From an uncultured Clostridia bacterium (GTDB lineage: Bacteria > Bacillota > Clostridia > UBA1381): 7,314 bases of DNA. The notes under the pieces were generated by a model that saw nothing but the letters and a program-made list of their open reading frames with translations, did not search any database and was not told the origin of the DNA. This document shows positions 6,601 to 7,314 of the stretch, piece after piece. A program made the position numbers and the translations under genes. The stretch lies in contig CALXUL010000234.1 of the NCBI GenBank assembly GCA_944391635.1, positions 1 to 7,314 on the forward strand. The letters run 5' to 3'. Each line of letters starts with the position of its first letter. Position 1 is the first letter of the stretch.

Positions 6601-7014
6601 ATGAATGATGCAGGAAGTAAGGAAATAACCGCTGCAGCAGTAAGACTTGCCATAACAGCAGACAGGAATGAGGAACAGGCTGTGAAAGAGCTGCTTTCAC
6701 AGCAGAATATAAAAAGTGCAGCTATTGACTATGGCGGCGATTTTTCGGGGGCAGTTGCGAAAATTCTAGAGCGTGCTGTTGTGGCTGCAAAGCGCGAAGG
6801 TGTTATCGGTCAGTCGCATGCTGAAGAGGGCGCTGTTGCAGGCGCGGCACATGAAGCTATAAATCAAATAACTCATAAAGCATTGGGACTTAATCTTGGC
6901 GGTAAAATAGCAATTGCGGGCAACGGCACACATATTGCTGTATGTGTATTCTTTGCGGTTGGATTATTAAATTTAAATGACGTTGCGTTAGGTGTAGCTC
7001 ACCGCGCAGTTTAA
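6601..7014 (+). CDS. HutP family protein
   Basis: The 137 residues resemble HutP, which in Bacillus subtilis is a hexameric, L-histidine- and Mg-dependent RNA-binding antiterminator of the histidine-use operon. Shared features are the helix ending KREGVI (64-69; KKSGVI in B. subtilis), the following alanine-rich helix with Glu85, the strand IAVCVF near 112-117, and the C-terminal GVAH. By hand alignment, the B. subtilis metal ligands His73 and His77 fall on Gly77 and Gly81 here, and His138 falls in a shortened loop with no histidine, so histidine sensing is doubtful. Clostridial relatives with the EEGAVAGAA motif form a distinct branch, as I recall. The start is ATG 6601, since aaggggg (6587-6593) lies 7 bases upstream; an in-frame TTG at 6562 sits inside the previous gene. 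It is 19 bases after the flavoprotein gene and 18 before aroH. No hut genes are nearby. Function unknown; RNA binding is an inference. Confidence 0.85.
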   Translation: MNDAGSKEITAAAVRLAITADRNEEQAVKELLSQQNIKSAAIDYGGDFSGAVAKILERAVVAAKREGVIGQSHAEEGAVAGAAHEAINQITHKALGLNLGGKIAIAGNGTHIAVCVFFAVGLLNLNDVALGVAHRAV

Positions 7015-7032
7015 TGAAGAGGTGAATTAGAA

Positions 7033-7314
7033 ATGGTACGAGCATTTAGAGGCGCAATTACCGTTGATAATAATGATTCGGAAGAAATACTTTTAAGAAC
7101 AGCAGAACTGTATGATGTGATTGTTGAGGAAAACAATCTTGACAGTAAGGATTTTGTGTGTATATTTTTTTCGCTTACTCCTGACCTTAACAGTGTGTTC
7201 CCGGCGCGGGCTGTGAGAGAAAAAGGGGTAACAAATGTACCGCTTATGTGTATGTCGGAGATTCCGGTTGCTGGTGCGCTGGAAAAATGTGTAAGAATGC
7301 TTATTTTATCAAAC
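7033..7314 (+). CDS. aroH: Chorismate mutase, AroH type (3' end outside window)
   Basis: AroH converts chorismate to prephenate, the committed step toward phenylalanine and tyrosine, as a small trimeric cytoplasmic enzyme. The ORF starts at ATG 7033 after aagaggtga (7017-7025) and is open to the window end, giving 94 residues of an expected roughly 120. Aligned by hand with B. subtilis AroH, active-site residues are kept: Arg6 (Arg7), Phe56 (Phe57), Ala58 (Ala59), Arg62 (Arg63), Cys73 (Cys75), Glu76 (Glu78) and Arg88 (Arg90). B. subtilis Lys60 is Arg59 here, a conservative change. A one-residue deletion lies between Arg62 and Cys73. The signature runs SLTPDLNSVFPARAVRE and VPLMCMSE are clear. 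The tyrosine that B. subtilis has at 108 lies beyond the edge. It is probably the sixth gene of the uvrC-led run, separated from the HutP-family gene by 18 bases. Confidence 0.95.
   Translation, partial: MVRAFRGAITVDNNDSEEILLRTAELYDVIVEENNLDSKDFVCIFFSLTPDLNSVFPARAVREKGVTNVPLMCMSEIPVAGALEKCVRMLILSN

Noticed and set aside
1..7314. A novel defence, mobile or secondary-metabolite system
   Set aside because: Every gene belongs to a known family, with housekeeping genes dominating. There are no integrases, transposases, direct repeats or obvious compositional shifts.

Overview
The window is ordinary low-GC, chromosomal, Gram-positive DNA, most consistent with a member of the Clostridia. This rests on protein similarity (RecA, HPr with a regulatory Ser46, UvrC, PgeF, AroH-type chorismate mutase), strong Shine-Dalgarno sequences, AT-rich spacers and tightly packed co-directional genes. 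Nothing in the sequence allows a genus call. There are no RNA genes, insertion sequences, CRISPR arrays or long repeats. All genes lie on the + strand, and no gene-free stretch exceeds about 135 bases.

Layout. (1) 1-680: the C-terminal two thirds of recA, entering from upstream and followed by a weak AT-rich hairpin with a T-tract. (2) 681-1129: a self-contained HPr (ptsH-like) unit with a good sigma-A-type promoter (TTGACG, 17-base spacer, TATTAT), an 87-residue phosphocarrier with His15 and Ser46, and a strong intrinsic terminator. (3) 1162-7314: a compact six-gene run: uvrC, pgeF, a family 5 solute-binding lipoprotein, a BaiN/HI0933-type flavoprotein, a HutP-family protein and the first 94 codons of aroH. 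Spacers are 0 to about 19 bases, so the run is probably one transcript.

Functionally the run is mixed: DNA repair (UvrC, next to RecA), cell-wall quality control (PgeF), peptide or oligomer capture at the membrane (the lipoprotein), a flavin reductase/oxidase of uncertain substrate, a possible ligand-responsive RNA-binding protein (HutP family) and aromatic amino acid synthesis (AroH). It reads as a housekeeping operon, not as a dedicated new system.

The points most worth a second look are: the lipoprotein gene, whose only sensible start is an ATA codon (or a sequencing or assembly error for ATG); the HutP-family protein, which seems to lack the metal/histidine ligands of Bacillus HutP and sits beside aroH instead of hut genes; and the solute-binding lipoprotein, which has no transporter partner in the window.
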